64,000 nucleotides of DNA from Deinococcus peraridilitoris DSM 19664 (GTDB lineage: Bacteria; Deinococcota; Deinococci; Deinococcales; Deinococcaceae), in the NCBI RefSeq assembly GCF_000317835.1, contig NC_019793.1:3228501-3292500 (forward strand), read 5' to 3'. This document shows, one piece after another, positions 1 through 10,051 of this stretch. A model generated the notes under the pieces. It was not told where the DNA came from. It searched no databases and worked only from the letters and a program-made list of their open reading frames with translations. Each line of letters opens with the position of its first letter. The first letter of the stretch is position 1. The position numbers and the translations under genes were made by a program.

Positions 1-27
1 CAGAGGTGCAACAATTGAAACGATCTC

Positions 28-1107
28 ATGAACTCACGAGTAGTGATCGTTAATTTGCTACCAACAGCCTTGCTGCTGTTGGGCCTGTTGATCCTGTGGC
101 GTTTTCTGGCGGTCGTTCAGGTAGGAATCATGCTGATCGTGCTCAGCATGGTGCTGTCAGCGGCCCTGTTTCCCATCGTTCGCTTTCTCCATGAGCGGCT
201 GCGACTGCCTTCCGCAGTAGCGGTCTTTCTTACGGTCATCGGGGCGTTGGTCGCGCTGGGTGCCTTTGTGGTGCTGCTGGTACCGACATTGGTGAGCGAG
301 CTGCAGGAGACCTGGAAAACCCTGTCGCAAGGTGGGCGCCTGTCGCAGGAACTGAGCGGCCTGGCGTCCAACAATACCTGGGTGGGGCGTCTTCTGAACA
401 GCGAAAGTCCGCAAGAATTAGGCAAAAGTCTGCAGGGCGCTCCCAAACCGTTTACCAGCGCACTCATGCAGATCTCGGCCAATGTCATCGCGCTGGTCGG
501 GTATTCCTTCGTGGTGCTGCTGTTGTTGCTGTATACCCTGGGCCGCCCCGAACCGTTGTTGCGGGGATTGCTGGGCGCTGTTCCGGACAGGCAGCGGGCA
601 CGGGTTGCACACATCACCGAAGAAATCGTGGCACAGCTGCGGGTGTGGGGATCGAGCATGCTGTTCATCATGCTGACTGGGGGCGTGCTCGTCTGGACCG
701 GTCTGACGCTGCTGGGCGTTCCGAACGCGCTGGCCTTCGCTTTCCTGTCAGCGCTGGGTGAGTTGATTCCCAACCTGGGACCGCTCATCGCCAACGGGGT
801 GCCTGTACTGATCACCTTCGCGGGCGATCCTCAGAAAGCCCTGTGGGTGGCCCTGTGGCTGATCGGGGTGCAGGTCATCCAGGGGCTCTTTTCCCCGTAC
901 CTGTTCAGCCGTACCATCCAACTGCACCCGGTGTCGATCATCAGCGGTATCGTGCTGCTCGGTACCGCCTTTGGGCTGATCGGCGCTTTTCTGACTGTTC
1001 CCCTCCTGATCATCGTCAAGGTCATCTACGAGGCGTATTACCTGTCGCGTCACGATCACTCTGACGTTCCGGAAGCGCAAGTCTCGGAGATTCTCGAACA
1101 GGCCTGA
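28..1107 (+). CDS. AI-2E family (PerM/YdiK-type) membrane permease
   Basis: This 359-residue integral membrane protein has about eight hydrophobic segments: a pair near residues 8-50, one near 60-85, one near 150-172, and a cluster of four from about 205 to 345. That is the usual layout of the AI-2E/PerM family. The segment between residues 90 and 150 is the hydrophilic stretch the family carries between helices 3 and 4. The conserved GELIPNLGP loop near residue 240 is a family signature. Members export or exchange small solutes, and E. coli TqsA was linked to the quorum signal AI-2. The substrate cannot be read from sequence, and an antiporter role is equally possible. The gene stands alone, and its promoter lies mostly outside the window. 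Confidence 0.85.
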   Translation: MNSRVVIVNLLPTALLLLGLLILWRFLAVVQVGIMLIVLSMVLSAALFPIVRFLHERLRLPSAVAVFLTVIGALVALGAFVVLLVPTLVSELQETWKTLSQGGRLSQELSGLASNNTWVGRLLNSESPQELGKSLQGAPKPFTSALMQISANVIALVGYSFVVLLLLLYTLGRPEPLLRGLLGAVPDRQRARVAHITEEIVAQLRVWGSSMLFIMLTGGVLVWTGLTLLGVPNALAFAFLSALGELIPNLGPLIANGVPVLITFAGDPQKALWVALWLIGVQVIQGLFSPYLFSRTIQLHPVSIISGIVLLGTAFGLIGAFLTVPLLIIVKVIYEAYYLSRHDHSDVPEAQVSEILEQA

Positions 1108-1157
1108 CAGCGCTCCGCTCGTGCAACAAGTTTGCTGTCGGTGCAAACCGGGCAACC

Positions 1158-2033
1158 CTAGATTTTGGTGAGGTTGGGGTACTTCATGATCGCCTCGTCC
1201 TCGCTGAGAAACTCCCCCTCGGCGTCCGGGCTCCAGACCACTTCGGCACGGATCAGCTGATGAGCCTGTATACCTGCAAGGGCCAGCAGTGCCGCCCGTA
1301 CCGCGCCGGCATTATTGCCGGTGTCAGCTGTGGGTGCCAGCTCCCACGCGGCCACAGCAATGGTCAGTGCGAGATAGAGGCCGCCGCGCTGATAGCGGTA
1401 GTCACTGCGTTGCTCGAAGGCACTGCTGGAACTCTGGTTCTGATAGTGACTGGTGGTCTGCACAGTAAACGCTGCGCGGGCTTCGGTGGCCCAGCTGCCC
1501 ACCTGGGCGTCCACGCGTGGTCCGGCACCGCTGGTCCGCTCGACATGTCCGTAAGTCCAGCGCTCAGGGTGGCGCAACGCGACCAGAGCCGCTTCAGTGA
1601 GCATGCGCGCCAGGCCTTCGTTGGTGTCGGGGTCTCCACGGCGGGCCACGTCCTGCAAGGCACGCTTCACTTCATCACCTTCACTCAGCAGCAGCTGCAC
1701 CTTGAGACCCTGGGAGCCGTGCGTGCCTCCGGCTGGGGAGCTGCCGACCGAGAGCGAACGCCTCATGTACTGCAGGATGAAAAACATTACGCCAAAGACA
1801 ATCAGAACGCCAAGCAGGCTGCCACCGCCGGCTCCGCCGTATCCGAAAGGCACGTATCCGAAGCCACCATACCCACCGCCAAGCCCTCCACCATATCCAC
1901 CACCGAAGTCGCCACCTCCTCCTGACGGTGGGGACGACGGAGCGCCTCCTCCGAAACCGCCACCCGACTGCGTCATGGCGAACCCGATCAGGGCAAGAAA
2001 GAGCGTGAGCAGGGTCGTGCGTGCTGTATTCAT
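1158..2033 (-). CDS. DUF1517-type exported/membrane protein with Gly-rich N-terminus
   Basis: The 291-residue protein begins with a hydrophobic signal or anchor segment (residues 5-21). A region extremely rich in Gly, Pro, Ser and Tyr follows (about 23-70), then a single transmembrane helix (about 72-92), then a soluble domain of about 190 residues. This order matches DUF1517 proteins of cyanobacteria and plastids, whose function is unsettled. The soluble part would face either the cytoplasm or the periplasm depending on whether the N-terminus is cleaved. A TACACT box lies 9 nt before the ATG on the minus strand and no Shine-Dalgarno sequence is visible. The gene converges with the upstream permease across only 50 bp and no clear terminator is seen there. 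Confidence 0.6.
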   Translation of the reverse strand: MNTARTTLLTLFLALIGFAMTQSGGGFGGGAPSSPPSGGGGDFGGGYGGGLGGGYGGFGYVPFGYGGAGGGSLLGVLIVFGVMFFILQYMRRSLSVGSSPAGGTHGSQGLKVQLLLSEGDEVKRALQDVARRGDPDTNEGLARMLTEAALVALRHPERWTYGHVERTSGAGPRVDAQVGSWATEARAAFTVQTTSHYQNQSSSSAFEQRSDYRYQRGGLYLALTIAVAAWELAPTADTGNNAGAVRAALLALAGIQAHQLIRAEVVWSPDAEGEFLSEDEAIMKYPNLTKI

Positions 2034-2143
2034 GCTTTCATCAGTGTAGACCGGGGCTGCCGAATGTCCTTTGAGTGAGCCGTCATGCCTTTCATACGCG
2101 CCGGGCAGGCAAAACGATGCGTTCGCCCCGGTAGACTGCGCCT

Positions 2144-2497
2144 ATGAACGCCATTGACCTGACCCCGGATGAATTCGCACAGTTTCTGGGTGGACTCTAT
2201 GAACGTGACGAGCGCCTCGCGATCCTGCCTGCTGGGATGACCGCTGTTTCTGACGAAGTGGTGGACGAGTATACGTTCTCGGCACATGTCGAGGCGCTGC
2301 GCAGCGAGGGCATCGACGGCGATGTCTGGGGTACGCTCGACGATCTCGAGCTTCAGGCCCCTGACGAGGACGAGGCCTGGGAGCGCATTAAAGCCTTTTA
2401 CGCAGCGCGTGGCTGTGTGCTGTTGCGCGTCGGTCCTGACGAGTACGTGCTGGCCGAGGATCTGGCCCGCCGCCTGGGGTTGCCGACTCCTGCCTGA
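2144..2497 (+). CDS. Small acidic hypothetical protein
   Basis: This 117-residue, strongly acidic protein was not recognised. It has no signal peptide, membrane segment or cysteine cluster, and Asp and Glu dominate the middle third. The coding call rests on its codon pattern and on a good promoter: TAGACT lies exactly 6 nt before the ATG with no Shine-Dalgarno sequence between, the arrangement of a leaderless Deinococcus transcript. It stands alone, divergent from the DUF1517 gene. It is probably a soluble cytoplasmic protein and no function can be assigned. Confidence 0.6.
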   Translation: MNAIDLTPDEFAQFLGGLYERDERLAILPAGMTAVSDEVVDEYTFSAHVEALRSEGIDGDVWGTLDDLELQAPDEDEAWERIKAFYAARGCVLLRVGPDEYVLAEDLARRLGLPTPA

Positions 2498-2671
2498 GGT
2501 GGCCTCCGGACCGCTGCCGTCCTCATGGTACCCGACCCCCAACGTTTTGTGAGGACCTGTTCACGACTTTCTGACCCATGCGACCTAAAGTAGGCAAACA
2601 GCGGCCTGCTCGCGCTTTTTGCCATTCGATCGGCGGCATTGGGCGTGCTGGCCGCCCAGAGGAGGTCAGGC

Positions 2672-3079
2672 ATGTCCAGATCAAGTCGGGTAAAACACAT
2701 CGAAGTTCGAAGCGGGCGCCGTTCTGGTGGAAGCCTGCTGTGGATTCTGGCCGCCGTTGGCGCGCTGGCTTACTATCTCAGCAAACCGGCCAACCGCGAC
2801 GTTGCCCGCCAGAAGCTGGATGAAATCGGTTTGTCCGGCGTGACGGACCGGGTCGCCCAAGCCACATCCGAAAGCGTCAAACGCCTGCAGGATACGGCGG
2901 CTCCTGTGCTGGGCAGCCTGCAAGGTACCGTTGCCAACGTACGGGAGAGCGTGCAGCAACAAGGCGGTGACGCTCAGGGCAGCGAACACCTTGAACAGGC
3001 GCCCGGCAGTGAAGAGAAAAATGCCTTGCAGGAACTCAAGGAGTCCCTGCAAGAAGCGCGGCGCGAAAGCCAGCAGTAA
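2672..3079 (+). CDS. Small membrane-anchored protein with helical tail
   Basis: The 135-residue product has a basic N-terminus, one transmembrane segment (about residues 21-37) and a long charged, Gln-rich tail predicted to be helical. The composition resembles YtxH-like or other small envelope and stress proteins, but I recognise no family. The start at 2672 was chosen because AGGAGGTC lies 4 nt upstream; a longer reading from 2639 has no ribosome site. A strong hairpin follows the stop codon, so the gene is probably a single transcription unit. Confidence 0.6.
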   Translation: MSRSSRVKHIEVRSGRRSGGSLLWILAAVGALAYYLSKPANRDVARQKLDEIGLSGVTDRVAQATSESVKRLQDTAAPVLGSLQGTVANVRESVQQQGGDAQGSEHLEQAPGSEEKNALQELKESLQEARRESQQ

Positions 3080-3094
3080 CCTGCTGATCGTGCG

Positions 3095-3128
3095 ACAGCC
3101 TCAGCAAATGCTGAGGCTGTCTTCGTTG
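3095..3128 (+). terminator. Intrinsic terminator after the small membrane protein gene
   Basis: An 11-12 bp perfect stem built on ACAGCCTCAGC and its complement has a very short A/T loop. It is followed by a T-rich stretch, 15 nt after the stop codon. Confidence 0.75.
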
Positions 3129-3165
3129 TCCGTGGTGTTAACTGCCTGCCTTGGCCGTGGTCTCG

Positions 3166-4269
3166 TCAGCGCCGCACTTCCCGCATGGTCAGTACGGCGC
3201 CGGTCTTGGTTCCCTCGGGGCCGTACACCGGGTTGGCGTCGCCCTCGAGGAGCACAACGTCGCCGTCGGGCCGTCTCACGCGCCAGCGTGCGCCCCGAAC
3301 AACCTCGTCGTATTGCACCGCACGCACCATCGGCAACCGATCAATGGGGTGTGGCTCGCCATCAATCGTCAGCCGATTGTACGTCTGTGTGTATTCCGCT
3401 GGAGTCACATCGAGCTGCGAGAGGCCGTGCAGACGGGCAGCGACCTCGTTGATGAAAATGATCCGTCCGGCGCTGTCAGCGACGATGACTCCCTCCTGCA
3501 GGTGATCGAGCACCGCCGTGCGCTCCTGCGCCAACTCATCGCTGCGTTGGCGCGCCTCGACATAGGCGGTGACGTCCACTGACATGCTCAGAATGCCCGA
3601 CACCTGCGCATCGAAACCGCGCAGCGCCTGGTAGGAGGCATTGACGTACAGCTGACGTGTTTCTCCCGTGGTCGGGTCGGTCAGCAACGCCGGCCTTTCG
3701 CTGAAGTGCACGGCTTCTCCGGTGTTGTACACGTGATCGAAAATCTCAAAGAAACCTTGGCCGTGCAGATCCGGAAAGGCCTCGCGCAGCGCGAAGCCTT
3801 CAACGTCCCTTCCGCCAATCAGGCTTCGCGCGAACTCATTGACAAATTCGAATCGATGCTCAGGTCCACGTGTGATGGACAGGGCCACGGGAACGGCCGT
3901 GAAGAGATCGCGCAGGTACGCACGCTCTGCTTCCTTGCGTAGCAGCCATTGCCGGTCGGTAATATCGCGCAGGATCAGACTGAGGCCATCACCGCTGGGA
4001 ACGGCGCGTACCTCGTGCCAGGTAAAAAAGGCCGGGTAGAACACATCAAACTCGACCTGGACACGTTGCTGCATGGCACGGCACAACTCCCGCCAGGCGG
4101 GGCTGGTCGGCTCGTTCGGAATCAGGTCTTGCAACTGCAGCGGTGCAGCGTTTTCCAGTTGTCGCAGCATCAGGCGCGCACGACGACTCAGGTACGTCAC
4201 GCGCCATTCGCCGTCCACGTTGACGAAGCCGTCATTGATCGCTTCGGCCAGGGCCTCAGCAGAAATCAC
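3166..4269 (-). CDS. Multi-PAS domain protein without an output domain
   Basis: The protein carries two or three PAS/PAC units: a weak one over residues 1-100, one around 115-240 and a clear one around 245-365. It ends in a typical PAC strand and has no histidine kinase, GGDEF, HTH or other effector domain. Such proteins usually sense ligands or redox state and act through a partner. I chose the GTG at 4269 because TACAGT lies exactly 6 nt upstream, the leaderless arrangement seen repeatedly here. In-frame ATG (4287) and TTG (4299) codons upstream would lie on or before that box. No membrane segment is seen. The gene lies next to clpB but is not obviously co-regulated. Confidence 0.7.
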   Translation of the reverse strand: MISAEALAEAINDGFVNVDGEWRVTYLSRRARLMLRQLENAAPLQLQDLIPNEPTSPAWRELCRAMQQRVQVEFDVFYPAFFTWHEVRAVPSGDGLSLILRDITDRQWLLRKEAERAYLRDLFTAVPVALSITRGPEHRFEFVNEFARSLIGGRDVEGFALREAFPDLHGQGFFEIFDHVYNTGEAVHFSERPALLTDPTTGETRQLYVNASYQALRGFDAQVSGILSMSVDVTAYVEARQRSDELAQERTAVLDHLQEGVIVADSAGRIIFINEVAARLHGLSQLDVTPAEYTQTYNRLTIDGEPHPIDRLPMVRAVQYDEVVRGARWRVRRPDGDVVLLEGDANPVYGPEGTKTGAVLTMREVRR

Positions 4270-4449
4270 CCGATCACTGTACCGCATTGACCAGGGCAAG
4301 TTGACATGGATGCACCCGGCAACTTTGGCGATGGAGCGTCTTCGCGGGTCATGTGTTCGCTGGTGTGTGTTCGACCGGCAGTCTGCCCGGCCTCTGGCAG
4401 ATCACTGGGCGTCAACGCTTACGCTATGACGGGGCGCTCAGAACAACAC

Positions 4450-4479
4450 GCGGTGGCCGCCCCGTTAGGCGGCCACCGC
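4450..4479 (-). terminator. Hairpin terminator downstream of clpB
   Basis: A perfect 12-bp stem (GCGGTGGCCGCC and its complement) around a 6-nt loop lies 27 nt past the clpB stop. The trailing T run on the minus strand is weak (GTGTTGTT). Confidence 0.7.
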
Positions 4480-4505
4480 ATGAGAAGCCTGGAGTGTGAC
4501 AAAGC

Positions 4506-7064
<2,559 letters not shown>

Positions 7065-7137
7065 GGTATCGCTCCTGAAAACGTCCGTTCTGGTGTGGTG
7101 TCACTCGACTTCGGGACGTTCGACCTTCACTGATACA

Positions 7138-7168
7138 AGTGTACTAACTTGAGTCAGATGATGTCAAA
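7138..7168 (-). promoter_or_regulatory. clpB promoter with HAIR-like (HspR) operator
   Basis: On the minus strand TTGACA (7162-7167) and TACACT (7138-7143) are separated by 18 bp. On the plus strand the same DNA reads CTTGAGT-N7-TGTCAAA (7148-7168), close to the HspR-associated inverted repeat CTTGAGT-N7-ACTCAAG with one half degenerate. The operator would cover the -35 box and spacer, which suits repression by steric block. Confidence 0.7.
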
Positions 7169-7204
7169 TTTCTTGCGGGCGCTGCAAGGATAAGATTGCT
7201 GCAA

Positions 7205-7228
7205 CAAAAAACCGCCCGAAGGCGGTCA
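7205..7228 (-). terminator. Intrinsic terminator of the secreted hydrolase gene
   Basis: The hairpin ACCGCC-cgaa-GGCGGT is followed, on the minus strand, by an uninterrupted run of T residues. It lies about 17 nt after the stop of the hydrolase gene and insulates clpB from it. Confidence 0.85.
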
Positions 7229-7244
7229 TGAATTTGGCGAAGCG

Positions 7245-8093
7245 TCAGCGGCGAACGTTGGGAGCTGCACGTACAGCCTCGAACGGTGGCTGGGTTCTTG
7301 CCCCGTTTTGCTCCAGACGCTCCAGAAAAGTGACCATCGAGCTCGTCACCTCGTCATCGAAATGTGATCCACCGAGGTGTGGTCCTTTCAGACGCAGCAA
7401 CTGACTGTCGGGCGTACTGCTGCGCAAGAAGAGCGCTTCGCCATTCTGGGCAAAGACCACGGTGCGGTCGTCCGGACTGCCGGCCACGAACACCGGCAGG
7501 GCGTGGTATTCCGGCGCATGATAATCATGGTACGGATCCGCGCCGAAAGGCAGGGCGCCCGACACCGGGACACCGTAGGCTTCGGCAATCTCGTGCCGCC
7601 GGCCGGGGTCGCTGCCCTGCCAGGCGTCGAGCAGGTTGACACGCGCGTCGAGCAGCACGACGCCCATCACCGGAAAGACCCTTCTGAACGCGCTGAGCGT
7701 CGCCGGCAATCCGCCCATCGAGTAACCGAAGGTGTAAGTGTTGCCGTTGAAGAGAAACTTCCGAATGGCGCGCTCACGAATCTGTGAGAGGTACATCAGG
7801 CTCGCCGGCTGTCCCCACGACCGCGCGCCCGCGTCATTGCTGACCAGAACCGCAAAACCCGCCCTGGTAAAGCGTTCGAACATGCGCTGCAGGTGGGGCC
7901 GGGTCATGCTCTCGCTCGCGCTCATTCCACGTGAGTGTGACACGATCAGCAGCGGACAGCTGGGATTGCAGCGCTCGGGTTGCAGCAGGTAGGCGTCACC
8001 CAGCGGGTGGGCGATGCGGCGTTCGCCGGGCCCCGAACCCTGCGCGGCGGCTGTCGTGAGGAGCATGAGGGAAAGTAAAGCCGCGAGCTTCAT
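7245..8093 (-). CDS. Secreted alpha/beta hydrolase (dienelactone hydrolase-like)
   Basis: The 282-residue protein opens with a clear Sec signal peptide (cleavage expected after the AAAQ region, residues 16-18). An alpha/beta-hydrolase fold follows. The nucleophile elbow is GYSMGG near residue 120, a candidate acid is the Asp of GSPDD near 205, and the catalytic His is likely in the HLGGSHF segment near 240. It probably acts as an esterase or lipase in the periplasm or outside the cell; the substrate is unknown. TAACCT lies 7 nt before the ATG with no Shine-Dalgarno sequence, so the mRNA may be leaderless. A strong terminator follows. Confidence 0.75.
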   Translation of the reverse strand: MKLAALLSLMLLTTAAAQGSGPGERRIAHPLGDAYLLQPERCNPSCPLLIVSHSRGMSASESMTRPHLQRMFERFTRAGFAVLVSNDAGARSWGQPASLMYLSQIRERAIRKFLFNGNTYTFGYSMGGLPATLSAFRRVFPVMGVVLLDARVNLLDAWQGSDPGRRHEIAEAYGVPVSGALPFGADPYHDYHAPEYHALPVFVAGSPDDRTVVFAQNGEALFLRSSTPDSQLLRLKGPHLGGSHFDDEVTSSMVTFLERLEQNGARTQPPFEAVRAAPNVRR

Positions 8094-8204
8094 TCCGAGC
8101 AGGTTAGCAACTTCACTTGACGCAAATGTGAAGCAAAAATCATCAGGCAGACGAAGCGCACCAAAAGACGCAAGGCCTGAGTGTCAAGATTCGAGAGGAT
8201 GGAG

Positions 8205-8243
8205 GGCGCAGTCTGACCTTTAGAAAAGTCTGACTGCGCCTTT
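8205..8243. repeat. Inverted repeat in the gap before the catabolic operon end
   Basis: GGCGCAGTC (8205-8213) pairs with GACTGCGCC (8232-8240), followed on the plus strand by TTT. The loop contains two direct copies of AGTCTGAC-like sequence. It probably works as the terminator of the minus-strand catabolic operon, although the T run is on the other strand. The rest of the 186-bp gap shows nothing else. Confidence 0.45.
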
Positions 8244-8279
8244 CCGCTGCCCGTGGAACACGCACGGCGCCCCAGTCCT

Positions 8280-9260
8280 TCAGGGTGAGATCGGGCTGAC
8301 CAGCACCTTACCGGCCAGGAACGCTTCAATGTTAGCCAGCACCAGTTCCGCCATCTCCCGGCGTGCCTCGACCGTCCGGGTCCCCGCGTGCGGCGCCAAT
8401 ACCACGTTGTCTAGCGCCCGCAGTGCCACGGGAACGTGAGGCTCATCGGCGAATACGTCCAGCCCCGCACCGCCCAGGCGGCCCCCTTGCAGGGCGCCGA
8501 CCAGAGCCGACTCGTCGACGACGCTTCCGCGCGCGACGTTGATCAGAATTCCACTGGGACCCAGAGCCTGCAGCACCTGGGCACCGACCAGATGGCGGGT
8601 ACCATTGCCGCCCGCGCTGCTCACGATCAGCACGTCGGCGTGGTGGGCCAGTTCCAGTACGTCCGGTATGAAGCGGTAGGGTTGGTCGTTCTGCTGGTGG
8701 CGCCCGGTGTAGGCCACCCTCATGTTCATGGCCACCAGACGCTTCGCGATCGCTTTGCCGATGCGTCCCAACCCGACGATCCCGGCACGCTTACCGCTGA
8801 CGCGCGACGTGAGTGGCAGCTCTTCTGCGCGCTCCCACCCTCCTTCGCGCACGTAGCGGTCGCCTCGCAGCAGCTGACGGGACACGGCCAGCAGCAGTGC
8901 GAGCGCCTGATCGGCGACATCGTCCGTCAGTACATCCGGCGTGGTCGTGACCTGAATTCCCCGTTCGCGGGCCTGAGTCAGATCCACCGCGTCGAGTCCG
9001 ACACCGCCCACCGCCACCAGACCGAGGTCCGGCAGCGCGCGCATCACGTCCGAAGGGCAGCCCACGACCCCGTTGGTGACCACCACCCGCACGCCCTGGC
9101 CCACATTGCTCAGGAAGCTGGCGGGGTCGGCCGCCTCCCAGAAGCGGTGAACCCGGTACGCCTGCTCCAGCCGCCCCAGCAGAAAGGGAATGCGCGGCGT
9201 CATCACCAGCACCTCCGGGCGGGAATCCGCAACCGCCCCTGTCAGCTGGTGCCCGCTCAT
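8280..9260 (-). CDS. D-2-hydroxyacid dehydrogenase (NAD(P)-dependent)
   Basis: This 326-residue protein belongs to the D-isomer-specific 2-hydroxyacid dehydrogenase family, which interconverts 2-oxoacids and D-2-hydroxyacids. The Rossmann motif GLGRIGKAIAKRL lies near residue 167. The catalytic set is visible: Arg in NVARGS, Glu in DVFADEP and His in APHAG. The enzyme resembles glyoxylate/hydroxypyruvate reductases, but its place at the end of a C5-dicarboxylate operon makes a 2-oxoglutarate- or 2-hydroxyglutarate-like substrate possible (inference). Its ATG overlaps the stop of the upstream SDR gene by 4 bp, so the two are translationally coupled. Confidence 0.85.
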   Translation of the reverse strand: MSGHQLTGAVADSRPEVLVMTPRIPFLLGRLEQAYRVHRFWEAADPASFLSNVGQGVRVVVTNGVVGCPSDVMRALPDLGLVAVGGVGLDAVDLTQARERGIQVTTTPDVLTDDVADQALALLLAVSRQLLRGDRYVREGGWERAEELPLTSRVSGKRAGIVGLGRIGKAIAKRLVAMNMRVAYTGRHQQNDQPYRFIPDVLELAHHADVLIVSSAGGNGTRHLVGAQVLQALGPSGILINVARGSVVDESALVGALQGGRLGGAGLDVFADEPHVPVALRALDNVVLAPHAGTRTVEARREMAELVLANIEAFLAGKVLVSPISP

Positions 9261-10051
9261 GTCAGGGTGTTGATGAGCCCACCGTCGACTTCCAGCAGGC
9301 TGCCGGTCACGTAACTGGCGTCCCTCGACGCGAGGTACGCGACTGCCGAGGCGAATTCGTCGCTGCGTCCGTAGCGCCCGAGCGGAATGGTGGCCTGTGA
9401 GCGTTCACGCACTTCCTCGGGCGTGCGGTTTTCGCGCACGGCAGCCCGCGCGTCCAGGTCACGTACACGGTCGGTGTCGATGCGACCGGGAACCACGCCG
9501 TTTACGGTGACGCCTTGCGGTGCCACTTCGCGCGCCAGACTTTGCAACATGCCCAGCGCTCCGGCACGCAGGGCGTTGGAAAGGATCAGGTTCGGCAGCG
9601 GCTGCTTCACCCCACTCGACAGGACAGCGACGATCCGGCCGAAGTTCGCGTCCTGCATGTCGGGCAACGCGGCGCGGATGATCCGTACGGGCGCCAGCAG
9701 CAACAGCTCATAGGCGGCCGTCCAGTCCTCGTCGTTCAGCGAGACGAAGGTACCAGGTTTGGGGCCACCGCCACTGAGAATCAAGGTGTCGATCGGGCCG
9801 AAAGCACTGCGCGCCTGTTGCACGAGCTGCCCGGCGTCCACCTTGACGGTGTCGGCCTGTAGGGCCAGTGTTCGCTCGCGAGGCAGGCCCTCGGCGCTCA
9901 GTCCTTCCGGCGTGACGCTGCGGCTCACCACCGTCAGCCGCGCTCCGCCTGCCGCGAGCTTTTTGGCGCTCGCAAGGCCCAGGCCCGCGCTGCCCCCGAT
10001 GACCAGCGCGTGTCTTCCCACAAAGTCATGCGAAGTGCCCGAGCCCGTCAT
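9257..10051 (-). CDS. SDR family oxidoreductase lacking the canonical Tyr-Lys pair
   Basis: The 264-residue protein has the SDR Rossmann start (GGSAGLGLA near residue 18) and the C-terminal VTGSLLEVDGG segment found in 3-oxoacyl reductases. The active-site helix reads PNLILSNALRAG, so the usual YxxxK motif is not visible. A subset of predicted SDR proteins shares this form, and their activity is unclear. The gene overlaps the upstream lyase gene by 4 bp and the downstream dehydrogenase by 4 bp, so all three are made together. It could be a divergent reductase or a binding protein; the pathway step is unknown. Confidence 0.75.
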   Translation of the reverse strand: MTGSGTSHDFVGRHALVIGGSAGLGLASAKKLAAGGARLTVVSRSVTPEGLSAEGLPRERTLALQADTVKVDAGQLVQQARSAFGPIDTLILSGGGPKPGTFVSLNDEDWTAAYELLLLAPVRIIRAALPDMQDANFGRIVAVLSSGVKQPLPNLILSNALRAGALGMLQSLAREVAPQGVTVNGVVPGRIDTDRVRDLDARAAVRENRTPEEVRERSQATIPLGRYGRSDEFASAVAYLASRDASYVTGSLLEVDGGLINTLT

